Origin: Apostichopus japonicus
Taxonomy: Eukaryota; Echinodermata; Holothuroidea; Aspidochirotida; Stichopodidae
DNA length: 64,000 bases
Assembly: GCF_037975245.1 (NCBI RefSeq)
Contig: NC_092580.1
Location: forward strand, 6,980,501-7,044,500
Reading direction: 5' to 3'
Shown: positions 1 to 21,152 of the stretch, piece after piece
How the letters are laid out: each line of letters starts with the position of its first letter
Numbering within the stretch: position 1 is the stretch's first letter
The notes under the pieces: model-generated
Told to the model about the DNA's origin: nothing
The model's database searches: none
The model's input: the letters and a program-made list of their open reading frames with translations, nothing else
Position numbers and translations under genes: made by a program

Positions 1-1007
1 AATGTGTCCGAGTCAGAGAAGGTTAATGTGGTAGTTGAGGTTTGAAAGTAAGTGATATTATTTGAATTTCCATTTGAGTTTGGGTGCAAATTCCAAAATA
101 TCCTTAAAATAATTGGTTCAGAATTGCCTGCGATAAATAAACACGTACCACCAACGAACAGACAAATCCATGACTCTTTTGATCCAGGATTTTCAACTAA
201 TAATCCTGTCGTCGTAGCCCCAAAACTTTCCCAGTCCAAAGGGTAACATATTTGTTGTTAAGTTTTCTGCAGTGACGGTTATGGTGATGATGACGATCCT
301 TATGACGTAACGATTACCAGCTCTCATGATGACGACGAGGGCGTAATGACCTAAGCATTAACCTTAATGGTTCACGGATATGTCTAACCACTAAAACCAA
401 GTAATATATACAAACAAACAATCGATACGACAGTTAAATATAAATACGTTTTAGTATGTTTTTAAAGTACTTCTTCGTGAAAACTACAATCTAATATTAT
501 AATGCATTGCTCCTTTTAATCATAGTCGTCGTTGAGTGTCACAATCCTGCACCTCGAATTATCCTTGATTGTTCCTGTATGGGCAGTGCTAAATTTGTTA
601 AAAATCATATCTTCAACATTTTAATAACCCCGTCCACACAATATTTGTGTATATGTGGTCCCCACACAGGGACCTAAAATATGGAACAACATCATCTCTG
701 CTGGATATATTTGTAACTTGAAGTTGATAACACAGATTGACCAATAATAATTCTTAGTTTATGTTAAACCGTCTAATGTCCAGAGTACATTGAATTGCAG
801 AAAATGAGGCTGCATAAAGTACAAGAGGTGTAAGTCTTGGTTTGTATACTGTTACACGAAGCTGACCCTTCCGCGAAGTAAAGTAGTTTCTCTGAAATCA
901 ACTAATTGCATGATACTTTAATACAATATGCATGCACTGACAACATTTACCTTTTTCGTGATTTGTAACCTATCAAATTAAACTTTGTGCTTAATGATAA
1001 TTCTGCC
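1..1007. other. Intergenic DNA downstream of PI-PLC-like copy A
   Basis: AT-rich sequence below the stop codon of copy A. No splice-compatible coding exon, RNA gene or clear repeat is visible on either strand. The only open stretch over 60 codons (52-246) has no recognisable domain or coding bias. The 3-prime untranslated region of copy A must begin here, but I see no unambiguous polyadenylation signal. Confidence 0.5.
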
Positions 1008-9677
<8,670 letters not shown>

Positions 9678-10541
9678 TTTATAAGAGTTTGAAGTTAATT
9701 CAAAATATCATCTTCTAGCTACTGTGGTCCTTCTCTGTTGTTTTATCACAGCTGTAACATTCCGTAGAAGTAGCGACCAGCACAATTTAAATGCACCAGT
9801 ATAGTTTATGAAATGCGATAGATAACTAAAGAGGTTCAAAGTTTAATTGGCCAGGTCTATTCTCTAATTAGTTTGTATTGTTTCTGTGTGCTAATCCGAC
9901 AGAACAATTATCTACCAATTGTTGGATACGACAACAACTGTTGTGATTAGCAAAGGATTTGTGTATGTGTGTAACAGAGAATTGTTATTTTGTGTTTGGT
10001 ATAGCATAAACACGTGCTTAGATTGATACAAATATTAACAGACAACTGCTTGATAGTATAACAATTCATTGTCAACCGTAAAGCAACAATCAGGGTTCGA
10101 TATATACAGAACTACTTTAAACGCATGCGCAACAATGATAAGAACATTTGAATGACAGAAAAGTAACACATAAGTTTACTATGCGTTAATACACTATTAA
10201 ATGGTGGATTGATATGTTGTAGACCGTTAGAAAACACTGATATCAGTCCAAGGTGTATTTCTACATAGTTTTAAGAAATGATCTGTTAAACATATGAGGC
10301 TCATCGAGTTAAGTGGCTGGATTACTTAGTCTAACACACAGCGATGAGGTCATTCTTCATATTCAACACAAACGCTCCAGAAGCAGATATTTAGCTACGA
10401 GAGCCCGAACTTTTCGTCACTTGTAACTAAACCTCTAAGTTTATTCACGAGTTCTCAAAGTTCTTACACTCGCTTTTATGGTCAAAAGGTGATCTAAACT
10501 GTCTTTTTGCCTTTATCCTTAATTTTCACAGCACATCTACT

Positions 10542-11067
10542 CATAGGCGTAGGAGCCTAATTTGATTTGAGGGGGCTGTAACGATTTGCCCGAAAAATAT
10601 AACCAGATTTTTCGCGCGCTCCGCGCGCGTTCAACATGTTAATGTGCATATCATATAGGCATTTATCGGTTATTACATCACATGCCATTAACCGATGAAT
10701 ACTATATGATATGCACATTAAGATGTTGAACGCGCGTGGAGCGCGCGAAAAATTTTGGTTGTATTTTCCGTGTTATTACCCTTCCATATTGGTTTTAATT
10801 ATTGGGGAAGTCGTTACAATAATAACGATAATAACAATATCAGTTTAACTATTGAAAAACACATTGCAAATTACTCTTCTTTCAGTAGGTGCCCGAAAAA
10901 TTCTCAGCATATTGCCCGAATTTTAACACAAAATATTGAAAACACACTGCAAATTTTTCTTCTTTCAGTGCCCGAAAAATTCTCAGCATATTGCCCGAAT
11001 TTTCACCAAAAATCTTGGTTGGGGGCTGTAGCCCCCCAGCCCCCCCCCCCCGCCTCCTACGCCTATG
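10542..11067. mobile_element. Nonautonomous terminal-inverted-repeat transposon with an internal hairpin
   Basis: A 526 bp element with perfect 14 bp inverted ends CATAGGCGTAGGAG and CTCCTACGCCTATG. Flanks show an imperfect 8 bp duplication, CATCTACT (10534-10541) and CATCTAAT (11068-11075), of a size expected for hAT-type insertion. Inside, 10608-10752 forms a long palindrome whose arms include TTCGCGCGCTCC and its inverse. A partial relative lies at 60008-60380. No transposase is encoded. Confidence 0.75.
10608..10752. repeat. Large internal palindrome (hairpin) of the 10.5 kb element
   Basis: Arms of about 50 bp at 10608-10657 and 10703-10752 are near-perfect reverse complements. The loop holds a nested smaller inverted repeat (ATCGGTTA and TAACCGAT). 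The relative at 60008-60380 keeps one arm but lacks the matching second arm, so the palindrome is specific to this copy. Confidence 0.8.
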
Positions 11068-12688
11068 CATCTAATTCAATGCTATCCATCGTCCAAGCCA
11101 TGCACAAATGAAAAAGTACCAAGCCATGTTTTGGTACCATATATCTAAATGATATCCTCTGCTGCCTTCTGGCACTTTCTTTCGAGAGGGAGGGGAGGTG
11201 GGGGGAGTACTGGAGCGGGCTGGTATCGACTCTATATTGAGTATAACTTTTTATACCTCAAACCAGAAACACGCCACCAAATTCAACTCGTCGTGTCCTT
11301 ATGTAAGTTGGATGATCATGTTGAGAGAAAATGGCTGAGTAAAGAAATCCCAATCCTATAACTTCTTAACATTGTTGCAAACGTAAAGTGGAGTCTGGTC
11401 GGGCCGAGGGGACAACTATGTCAGCGGTTCTCTTATCCAGCGATTTTTTGCTATGTTTTCACTTTTCCTTAATTAAGTCTATATTATGAAAATGATATTA
11501 CAACAATCGTTATCGCATATTTCCCTGGTCCCCTAATGGACCCCGGGCCCATGGAATATAGCCTGTCCCCCGATCCCCTCCCGTCAGGCCGGGGTACATG
11601 GCTATGAGATGGACCCACAAGTGAATGGGGAAAGTCTTTCTTACACCTTCTAACAGCTTTAGGTCTGCATATATTGAGAGTACTAACAGCAATGTGTCAT
11701 CTATAAATATTTATGTAACAATTTGTTTCTCTTTGAATTTTCTACTCCGGTAAAGAAGTGCCGAGCTTCTTCGGTCACTCCACTGATTCTGCTTGTCAAG
11801 GTTTGTCCTGTGGCGTTAAAGGTGATAGCTATCCCTGTCTGCAGTATGTTTATGATACTAGACTGAATACATAACATGTAGCACCTACAGGCAGGTATAT
11901 GTTTGACTATAATAGAACTACCAGAGGGTTCTTCGAATTCTTTATTTAAATACGTTTATTTGGAATCTCAGAAATTAGATAGTAGTCGAAATTAAATATT
12001 CCCTATAAGTGCCCTCCGTGTTATTAAAGATAAACACGGCATATAATTGTCTTTTTGTTATATTGAGATCCAATAAATTCTGAGATCTTAAAGGAGAAGC
12101 CAACCAATTTGTCATCGCTATCCTGCGTGACAGAAATGGTTTTGAAGAACAACTCCCTCCCCCCCCCCCCCCCCGCCGCCGCAACGAAGAATAATTTAGC
12201 TACTATTGTGAGCTATCATGATTCAGGATTCTCTCATGTAAAGGACTGAATGACTTGAGGAAGTAAAAATAGATCTCTGAGCAACTAGTGCATGGGTTCC
12301 CTTTTTAATTATGTAATTGCTAAAGTATGATTACATGCATATGTTTCTTATATATAAAAAAGTAACCTTTGGCAATGTTTTTGCTTAAATTTACCCAGTA
12401 AAAAGTTTGCGAATATCAGCATTACAATATAATGTGCAACATAATAACATGAAAATAAATGGATATTACAAACACAGCATACTCCGGACCGTAACATGTG
12501 TCTGCTGCTCATAAACCACGCCTATAAATTATGACGTACTGTATGAGCATAACCATGAATAAATTATGTTCTAAACTGCTAGACAAATAATAGACAAATG
12601 CTTCCACGTTCCTGTTGTGATTTAATTAAAAGGTATTATTTGCAAGATCATTTTTTCTTTTGTTCAACATCAAACTGTGTGTTATGAC

Positions 12689-15600
12689 TCAATACAATAT
12701 GATCCCCAAGATAATACACGCGCCCAAAGCCGCCACCGATGTTAGATAGTTGGTAACAGCACTGGAAGGGGTCGTGACCTCTGGCTGTGCGGTCGGCTCG
12801 ACGTATCCTGGAAGCCATGGACTGTAATTAATCCAGACTCGCTCCCCCTTAGCTGCTTCAAACACCTATGATCAACCAAAATAAACAGTGTAACCAAGTA
12901 TTAGGAGTTTGGGTAATATTTGGTATTACTAGTCAAGACAGGGCCCGTAGTAAGCTTGTCAAATTTGGAGGGGCACAGTGTTCGTTTGGAGGAGAAGTAT
13001 TTAGGTTTGAGGGGGCATTTGTATGGATCCACCATAGAGGTCTATTACTGAAACCATAAATTTGAGGGAAAATGGGGGGGGGGGGCATTGCAGCAGATTG
13101 CCCCTGTGGCTACGAGCCCGGTCGAGACAACCGTTATGTGCTAGTTTCTATACAACATTCCGATTTCCATTTCAAAACAGCTGTACTTACTTTCGTTATT
13201 TAAAACATAAGTGCAGGATTTTATATCCCCTGTATTTCAGTGAAAACATTGTTCGTGCGAACAGCATATGATAATAAAAACTTGAATTGCAGTGTTCCAA
13301 TTAAGCTGCAGGGTGTCTAAATTAATATTTGGTTAGAAACGTAACTTTTACTCCCTCTGTGAGTATAACTATCGGCGAGAGAAATGATTTATATGATTTA
13401 TTTTTTTCCCGACATGATTTCTAATTGTCCAGGCATCTCTTCATTTATGATACCAAATCCTCCAAATTTTTTTAATTAACGTGTATTACAAGATCAGTGG
13501 CAGTATATGTTTTTTGTAAACTGATGTTAGATAATTCATTTGTGAACATTTATTGGTTTCAACTCAATTATCATTATTTTCCCATTCATGTATACTAACA
13601 ATTTACATATTACTTATTGGTGCTATGATAAGATCGAGTTCATTCACTTCAAATACTTTGATTAAAATTTGCAGTTTCATGTTCTCAGTACTACTAGTAT
13701 TCGCCTTCAACCATAGAGTTACAAGAACAACTAAACCTGTGAAAAATTACATGATATGTAGAAACCAATAGCAAATTACTTCACGTACAAATCGTACTAA
13801 TGACTTAATTTAATATAACCGAATATGAATGGAAAAATCTTAATGAGAGATTCTCTCAGAATATCATTTAGTTACCTTCATTTGTCTGTATCCGTTATTT
13901 GGTAAACTAAATTTGTAGCCAGTCGGACAAATGTTTTTGGTCAAACTGTAGGGTCCTCTTGAATCACTGACTGTCCAGACATTTTGGTTTTCAAGACTTT
14001 GACAAGCGTGAAGAAATTGTTGATAACAATTCTCCTCCACATGCCATCTATTGTCTTCGCTGCGAAACAAAACATGAACATAAATTTACCCAAAAAAAAA
14101 TGCTTTGTTATAGTAAGACATATTATTTGTTATCTTCTTGAATTTTCTCGTTGCTGTGACTTGAAATGATTGCACCTTAATAGACAAGTACTGGGATATA
14201 TGAACTTACCGGAGAGCCACGCAGGTTCCTGATTGCAAGTCTAGTGATGGTTCTCCTTCAGCCCATGTGAAGACACCCGTCCTCATCATCTGGGGGTGAA
14301 CCATGTCAGCTGATAGCCACTGTATATGACACTTCACTAACTCTTTGAAGTCTAGTATGATACCGCCAGTAGGTCCATCATATACAATGCTGAAAATCAA
14401 GTTTACATGAGAGAAGTTATAATTAACATTAATAATGTTAGGTGAATGGTTATAGCGATAACTGGGAGGGTTATATGAATGTTGGCAAGGGTAAGGGAAA
14501 AACGAGTGTATAGGGCTCCTTCTGCAGAAACAACAGTGTCCTTTAGAATAAAGAGGACTGTAACAACCGTAAGGTGGATTTACACATAAAGTACAGAATC
14601 ACATATACCACATATGGGAAACAGAAGCCTGTGGGATTTTGATAGTGGGAAACTCCAATTGTGGGGGGGGGTGGGAGTTAAATGCTTCCGCCTCCAATAG
14701 ACGCAATCGATATAACATGACAAATGAGTATGTGAGATTAATGAAACGAATTGTAAATAATTAACTTAAAACTGTGACGATTTTATTCTCAGGTCGCCAG
14801 GCTGTCGTATTACACGATATAGCTACAAATCTTTCATCAATGCTGCTAGGGAAAACCTTACATGGATCGCAAGCCTGACGGGTAAAAAGGGGGGGGGGAG
14901 CGCTGAGCCCGGAGTCAATTAAGTGGAAATATGGGATCAAGTATAATGTATTCTCATTTTCAGTAAGAAAAAGGGCATGAAAACGCCCTGAATGTATCAT
15001 GAATTTATGAAGACTTCAAACCAGAAGCGCGGTGACATAATAGCCCGACATGGTTGTCGACGCCCTTAGGGGTACAGAATTCCTGTTGATGAATTGTGAC
15101 TTACGGGTAGTGTGTAGCATCACCGAAATATCGCCAGGTTCTGGGATCATCTACGTCTTTACCTCCACATTTTGGGTAGGGCGTAAACTGAACAGGAGAG
15201 TATGTAAATGAAAATGATCACGTGGCAATGGAGACTTTGTCTTAATATAAATTTAACATATTTTGATCGGATGTGAAGAAAAACAGTAGTGAATGAAGAA
15301 AATTGCTCGTCAGAATTTAAGGAACGCCATTTGTTCTGTCTATCGCAATTCAATATCAAATTTGAGTATGGTCAACAAATTTGTATTCTTGAAGTTGTCA
15401 ACGTTTGTGGCGGCTCTTCCAACACTATCACTCCCTCCTTCTGAACATGTCAAGAATAAGTAAAATGTGCATAAAAGACAGGCTTTCCAAAAGAACAGAC
15501 ATAGTTCGTCTGAATAGATATCATAGACTCCCTCCCCCCCCCCCACCTCATACAAGAAGTAAAGTTAAAACGCGCATGAGATGTGTGTATACGTACCCCT

Positions 15601-18600
15601 CCTATTCCGTTATCTCTCCAGTCATAACGAACGACATACAGACCACCATGGGCCTTCTCTTCATCTGCACCGTTAGAAATCATCACAGCTAAGTTCTTAC
15701 CGTCCTGTACGTGTGAGAATTGAGGGGAAGGAAGTGACGGGGGTGGCAGTGGGGTAAGAAGAAAAGAGAGAAATACAAAATTATACTAACATATCACTAA
15801 CATGATATATTGAAAACATTTTCTACTTGGATTTGTATACACTGTAGTCAATACATTCCTTAACAAAGTCTTATAACTGCTGTAGCAAAGACTTCATTCG
15901 TTCGAATCCCGTCAACAAAACATCCATTGGGAATTATAGTAGTTTTTGTCATTAACTGCAATTCGGTAACAGTATTATCAAATAATAAACATACAATTAC
16001 ACATGGGAATTTGTCAAAGAAATATTTCTTTTGAATATAGGCTATGTGAATCATTTCAAATTCATGAAGCAATAATGTGTAAATAACTGGTTCGTGCACC
16101 TCACCTCTCTGAGTGTCCGCATTGTTGGCCAAATTCCGCCGTAGCTTTCAATATATTCAGGTGTAACCACTCGGTTTCCAAAGTTTTCCCAAATAGGATC
16201 ATTAAACTCGTCGTCATGGCCCTGTGGAAATTTTTCCTGTAAGAAATTTAAGATACATATTTATAACATTTTAAGGAAATTGGTTTCATACCGAATTATG
16301 ATGATAATCATACAATGATCAAATATTCAGTGACGTCACCAGCCCTCCCCTTGGAGATATGTTACCCTTCGAAGTACTCTCTGAGTTTTCAGGGTTAGTT
16401 ATACGAATGATACCCGTGCAGTATACTGAGAGTGGTAAATGGGATCATGACGTCATCAACCAGTTGCTTAGAATGATGTCGAACGTTTAAGAAGTGTTAG
16501 AAGGGATGACATTAATATCAAACTGCTATAAACTAATTTCGATACTCACATTGATGTAAAGCCTGACAAATTCTCCCTCGTTTCCGTCCTTAGCTAACCA
16601 GTTTGCAATATCTTCAAAAGCTGAGGACCAGAGCTTGTTTCTCTCAAAGCAAATTATTTTCAGGTTGGAGCCCATATGAGCGAGCCTCATCTGGGGTAGG
16701 ACAACAAAGAATTAAGTTATAATGCCCGGTTGGGGTGCAATAATGCGTATATCTTATACACGGTCACTAGCTAAACGCAGTTTATTTAACTGGAACTATA
16801 ACATCATTAGATATTGCAAATACACGCAATTAAGCAGAATATCTGTAGTGTATCAGCACTGAAAGTTTACTTTAAGTAAATTAATAGAACTATAGTACAA
16901 AAGTGCGTTTCTTGACTCCGTAATCATTCATATTTAGGTTCGGGGGGGGGGGTGGGGGCGAGTGGGCTGGTATACTGTCCCATGTCCATACATTCTTTAG
17001 TCTGACTACACTTACCGCGTCGTGACACCACCAATTATCCAGTTCCAATCCTCTAACGCCCATGTTTAGTTGGTCAATTAAACTGAATTCATGATTAGCC
17101 CAGCTTTGACATGGACGGACGTATGGAGGAGGCCAGGAACACGTATCATTTCCTATCGAAAAGAAAATACATCACATTTAAGCAGCAGCGACTGAGAAGC
17201 CACATCTAACTTAAAAGAGGATGATTGGGGTGGAGGGGCGGGGCATCATTTCGGCGTATGTTTATAACATGTGCGGTATACCATGAGTCAATGTTTCTAC
17301 TTAATTCCAGGTACTTCACTTAGGGAAGGTAAGCATCTGGATAGGTCTGCCTCGATTCGACACTCTCCACTTGAGTACATTATTATATAGAGGCATTGTT
17401 TGTAAAAAGATCATCAAGCCACGCTTAGATTTTTTTTGGGGGGGGGGTGGGGAAGAATGAATAGATTGATGATTTATTAATATAGGATTTCATTGTTATA
17501 CCAATGTGTAATGACATACAATAGTAAATTTCAATGACGGTATATAGTCGTTTACTAGCATGTATATCCCCTTCCCTTCTGCAACCACCATTTGACCTCA
17601 CCCTTGATCGGGAAGATCATGCTGTTATTCGGCAAGTATAGTTTCTGAGAACAAAATAATGCACCTTTAATGCGTGAAAATACGATCATTTAAAAAAGAA
17701 AAGTGATTTCATTGTCATTTGTGTTTAATGTCTCGTATATTGAAAGAGTGAAGAAAAGTCTGTATACGTACCGCCAAAACCGTCTCCTCTGTTGTTAAAC
17801 GCATTATGTGACTGAGAGAGAGATATAGTAAATAAAACATGATTACATATTTAATAGTATGTTGTTAAACCATGCATGTAAACCTATGTGAACAAATCAA
17901 AAGTGACCAGGGCGAAACCACTTTAAGACCTCAATATTATGGTTTGCCTCAGAGCCTGTGAACAGTTGCGTTTTAGCCACTAGTGTATAAGGTTAACTCA
18001 CTCTGTGACATTTGCACGTTTATCAATAAACTTTAATATCAAGGATGAATACTCACATCAAACATCTGATAGTTTGCAAACGGTTCATCTAACTGAAAAA
18101 AGGGAAAACCAAGACAGTTTCCATTAAACCAACTTAAGCATAAAAATAAGTAGCATCATTCTTGTTTTAAAGTATTAATAGAGAAAAAGAGTTTCCTTGC
18201 AATATGTTCCTTTATCTTGGTATAGTTCTCGTATATGTTGATGGGGAAAGTATCACGGAAGACAATGTTTATATAAACATTTTTGTCACCACAAACTTTA
18301 CTCACAGGATTTACAGAAATCGATGGATGAGAGGTGTGGGTGAGGGGATGTGGGGGGGGGGGTTAATGAGGTAAAGGTTTTGTTTTCTGTATGGCCCTAA
18401 ACTTACCGACTCTCACAAGCCTTATTTCCGCTCTCTTTGATCGACATTGTTATGCTTCTTTTGTTGAATCAAAACACTGTACGGAATATGTTTGCTTACC
18501 TGGATCTCTCTTTGAGTTTTTAATGCAAAGTCCAACCACGGATCAACAGGAACACTGCCAGGTACGCAGTGACCCCAGTCGTTACACTGAAATATGAAAA

Positions 18601-19938
18601 GGTATATTTCTGTATAAATTATTCCGAAGTCGAAGTGATTATACTCATTGTGAATTAATTCTTATTTAGCATTCACTAAATAAATAGCAAGGGAATATCA
18701 TGTATAATGCTATAGCAAATTATGACGCCTGCATGGGTAAACTTGCAACAACAAACAACGAGGTATGCTTGATTATGCCAATTGTACAATAACAATGAGA
18801 AGAAATTGTGGTCGGTGGGTGAATCAGTTAAACCTGTCCTTTTGATATATTCTCGATCTCGCTTCATGCATTTCTATGCCATTATTACACCAAGACAGTG
18901 GGTCTTCCATGTATCTTGGGCATGTATATAACCAGAACAATAAGAAACTTGTTTCTCGGCAGATAATTTTCACATCTTTTGAATGTACTTTCAGAAAGTT
19001 CATGCAGACCTGGTACCCTTATGAATCAGGAGGTACCCTATGATCATGGCCCCATCCCCTCCCACATTCGCTGCCTTCGTGTTCCAGTTAAGGCTGGCTC
19101 ACGCTTTTATGCGCTTGTGCATGCTACCCGCTTGTATATGAGACCCAGAAAGACATGCAGAGGACAACTCGCCGATATCTCCGTACCTCATCACAACCAG
19201 AGTCTGCGCTAAGATGAGTACACTCAATGGAAGCCACAAAGTAACGTGATACGTTCAAGAAGAAAGTGAGAAGCTGAAAGGAAAACAATGAAATCATTAC
19301 TGTATTCCTTTTAATGAAATAATATGAAACAATTGAATAATTGGTATATTATTCTGGTTTTCCCTGTAACTTACAACTTCTCTTGGCTAGTGAGGTAAAT
19401 ATTACATTGGGGTGAGGTGGGGGTTAGGAAGGAGGTACAGCACGTTCTGTCGTTCAAATATACTAAAGGCTGTTTGAAATTCCATTTGAAACAATCATTA
19501 CGATGATGCAAACCTGGCACTAATTGACCGACTGTAACTAGCTGTTTCGTTTTTCGCGATGACACTTCTTCACATTTTCATCTGTGAATAGCTCACTTGT
19601 ATATACATGTAAGTCTACATAACCATGAATAGTACTAACTTCAATTTGCTAGTGAGAATCAATGTACCGACACTTGTTTGTCAAATTTCATCAGTTTTGT
19701 GATTTTACGAACTTCTAAAATTAATCAGTTTCAGTAGTATCAATCCATTTAAGTTCACCTATATGGCTCATGTATAGCGAACAAGCATGTTAACATCAAA
19801 CTCTAAGGATGGCAGTAGTTTTGCTGTCCTAAACTTTTGTCTATTATGTCCCATACCTTTACAATGTATGAAGCAAGGAAATACAAACTTTAGAAAGATC
19901 AACGAACTTACCAGAATCAAGAGATGTTTATTCTTCAT
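12689..19938 (-). CDS. Secreted PI-PLC X-like phosphodiesterase, copy B (13 exons, 472 aa)
   Basis: Exons in transcription order: 19912-19938, 19187-19273, 18500-18586, 18057-18092, 17772-17811, 17016-17152, 16550-16690, 16105-16236, 15597-15704, 15105-15187, 14210-14389, 13876-14059, 12689-12865; every junction keeps frame. A 9-residue first exon (MKNKHLLIL) and the start of exon 2 make a signal peptide. Then come a Cys-rich segment (CDECNDWGHC), the PI-PLC X-type barrel with SHNAFNNRGDG (H81) and MRLAHMGS (H143), and FTPYPKCGGK. The C-terminal Cys module runs from RWHVEENC to CPTGYKFSLPNNGYR. The last exon gives VWINYSPWLPGY, a Thr/Ser-rich spacer and a hydrophobic end typical of GPI anchoring. 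It lies head-to-tail with copies A and C. The likely role is an extracellular phosphodiesterase on a lipid substrate; the substrate is unproven. Introns carry a small inverted-repeat element and poly-G runs. Confidence 0.88.
12941..13120. mobile_element. Small terminal-inverted-repeat element (MITE-like)
   Basis: A 180 bp element in the last intron of copy B. The left end is GGGCCCGTAG and the right end is CTACGAGCCCG, inverted relatives of each other. The flanks GTCAAGACA (12932-12940) and GTCGAGACA (13121-13129) are a 9 bp duplication with one mismatch. It contains a poly-G tract and no coding capacity. Confidence 0.6.
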
Positions 19939-20049
19939 TTTCGTTAGTTTGTGCTTTTTGCGTAATACAAGTTGCTTAAGAAGGCGGCAACGGCAAACTA
20001 TGATCACTTCACCGCATAGACTTATACAGTGCTGCAGTTCGTACTATAT

Positions 20050-20123
20050 TTGGACTTTTGAATTCTTGAGCGTTTACCAGATCAATGTCCACTGTTTGAT
20101 GTTGTTGTACTATTAAAACAAAC
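20050..20123 (-). promoter_or_regulatory. Conserved promoter-proximal block of copy B
   Basis: About 110-185 bp upstream of the start codon. It shares two blocks with the same position above copy C: GTTTGTTTTAATA (minus-strand sense, 20111-20123) and AAGAATTCAAAAGTCCAAA (20050-20067), with related GTGGAC-containing sequence between. The first block may act as a TATA-like element with a start site some 30 bp downstream. Conservation is directly visible; the promoter role is inferred. Confidence 0.5.
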
Positions 20124-20259
20124 AACTGGCTGATGATGGCTTTGATAATTAGTCAGGTACTAATGCCCTCTGTGTTCACGCAGCGTAATATTTAGAGAAA
20201 AAAGGTACATTACAAAAATGTTTGTGACTTTGCTTCAGTGCAATATATACATCCTTTAT

Positions 20260-20565
20260 CATCGTCACAAAACACGAGAAATACCCTTACCTAGATAACC
20301 GTTGTCGTCACAAGACACGAGATGCCTTTACCTAGGTAACCGATGTCGTTACAAAACAAGAGAGATGCCTTCACACATAACCGTTTTCGACACAAAACAC
20401 GAAAGATGCCTTTACCATACGTAACCGATGTCGTCACGAAACACAAGATATGCCTTTACCTTATAGGTAACCGATGTCGTCACAAAACACGAGAGATGCC
20501 TTTACCTAGGTAACCGATGTCGTCACAAAACACGAGATATGCCTTTACCTAGGTAACCATTGTCG
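20260..20565. repeat. 43-47 bp minisatellite, about 7 units
   Basis: Tandem units built on GTCGTCACAAAACACGAGAG followed by ATGCCTTTACCTAGGTAACC. Units differ by small indels and point changes. It lies between copies B and C. Confidence 0.92.
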
Positions 20566-21152
20566 AACACATGGTGGGTGGGGGGGGGCGGGTGGCTTCT
20601 TGATGTGATTTCTTAATTTGATATGCACAAGCCTTGATGTCTCAAGGTTATAAGGGTAACGCTAACCATGTTCTTCAGACATGTTTAGTACACTAGCGTG
20701 ATTAGTCAAACGTCACAAAGGAGAAGTAAAACATCATAAAGGTAAGGGCGGCAGGGGGAGAGAGGAGGGAGGCAAACTGAACTTTGAAGATACAACTGAT
20801 TTTCTTAACAATAAATGTATTGTCTACCTTGTATTGAATATCCTATTACATGTGAAGAACTCCATATTTAAAGTATTGCGTAATAACAAATCAGATATTC
20901 CAGATCATTCAAGAACTAAATAGGTTCTCTTGGGCATTCTGCTGGCTTCAAACATATATTAACACACAGAAGCAACAACAAATAACCAACATCAAATATG
21001 CTCCGTAGTAAACGAAAAAACGGCATGGTTATACTGCAGCTAATCTATGGTCTACCCAACAACATAAGAGACAGCAGAAAGGCACTGTTGTGCATGAATT
21101 TTAGGAGATAAATGCTTATGTTAAAGAGTCAAAGGTCAGTGTAGGAAATTGT

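Larger units (their letters stand above)
9678..12688. other. Spacer between PI-PLC-like copies A and B
   Basis: Three kilobases with no supportable gene. It should hold the promoter of copy A (just above 9677) and the 3-prime end of copy B (below 12689). The one clear feature is the inverted-repeat element at 10542-11067. The rest is AT-rich unique-looking sequence with poly-G/C runs near 11200 and 12158-12178. Confidence 0.5.
19939..21152. other. Spacer between PI-PLC-like copies B and C
   Basis: Contains the conserved promoter-like block of copy B (20050-20123), the minisatellite at 20260-20565 and the presumed 3-prime untranslated region of copy C below 21153. No coding exon is visible. 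Confidence 0.5.

Noticed and set aside
15865-15900. GTTCGAATCCC, a tRNA B-box-like motif
   Set aside because: No matching A box or cloverleaf is visible upstream, so chance or a degraded SINE is as likely.
18979-19212. 77-codon open frame in intron 2 of copy B
   Set aside because: No recognisable domain, overlaps exon 2 of copy B on the opposite strand and has no paralogue in copies A or C.
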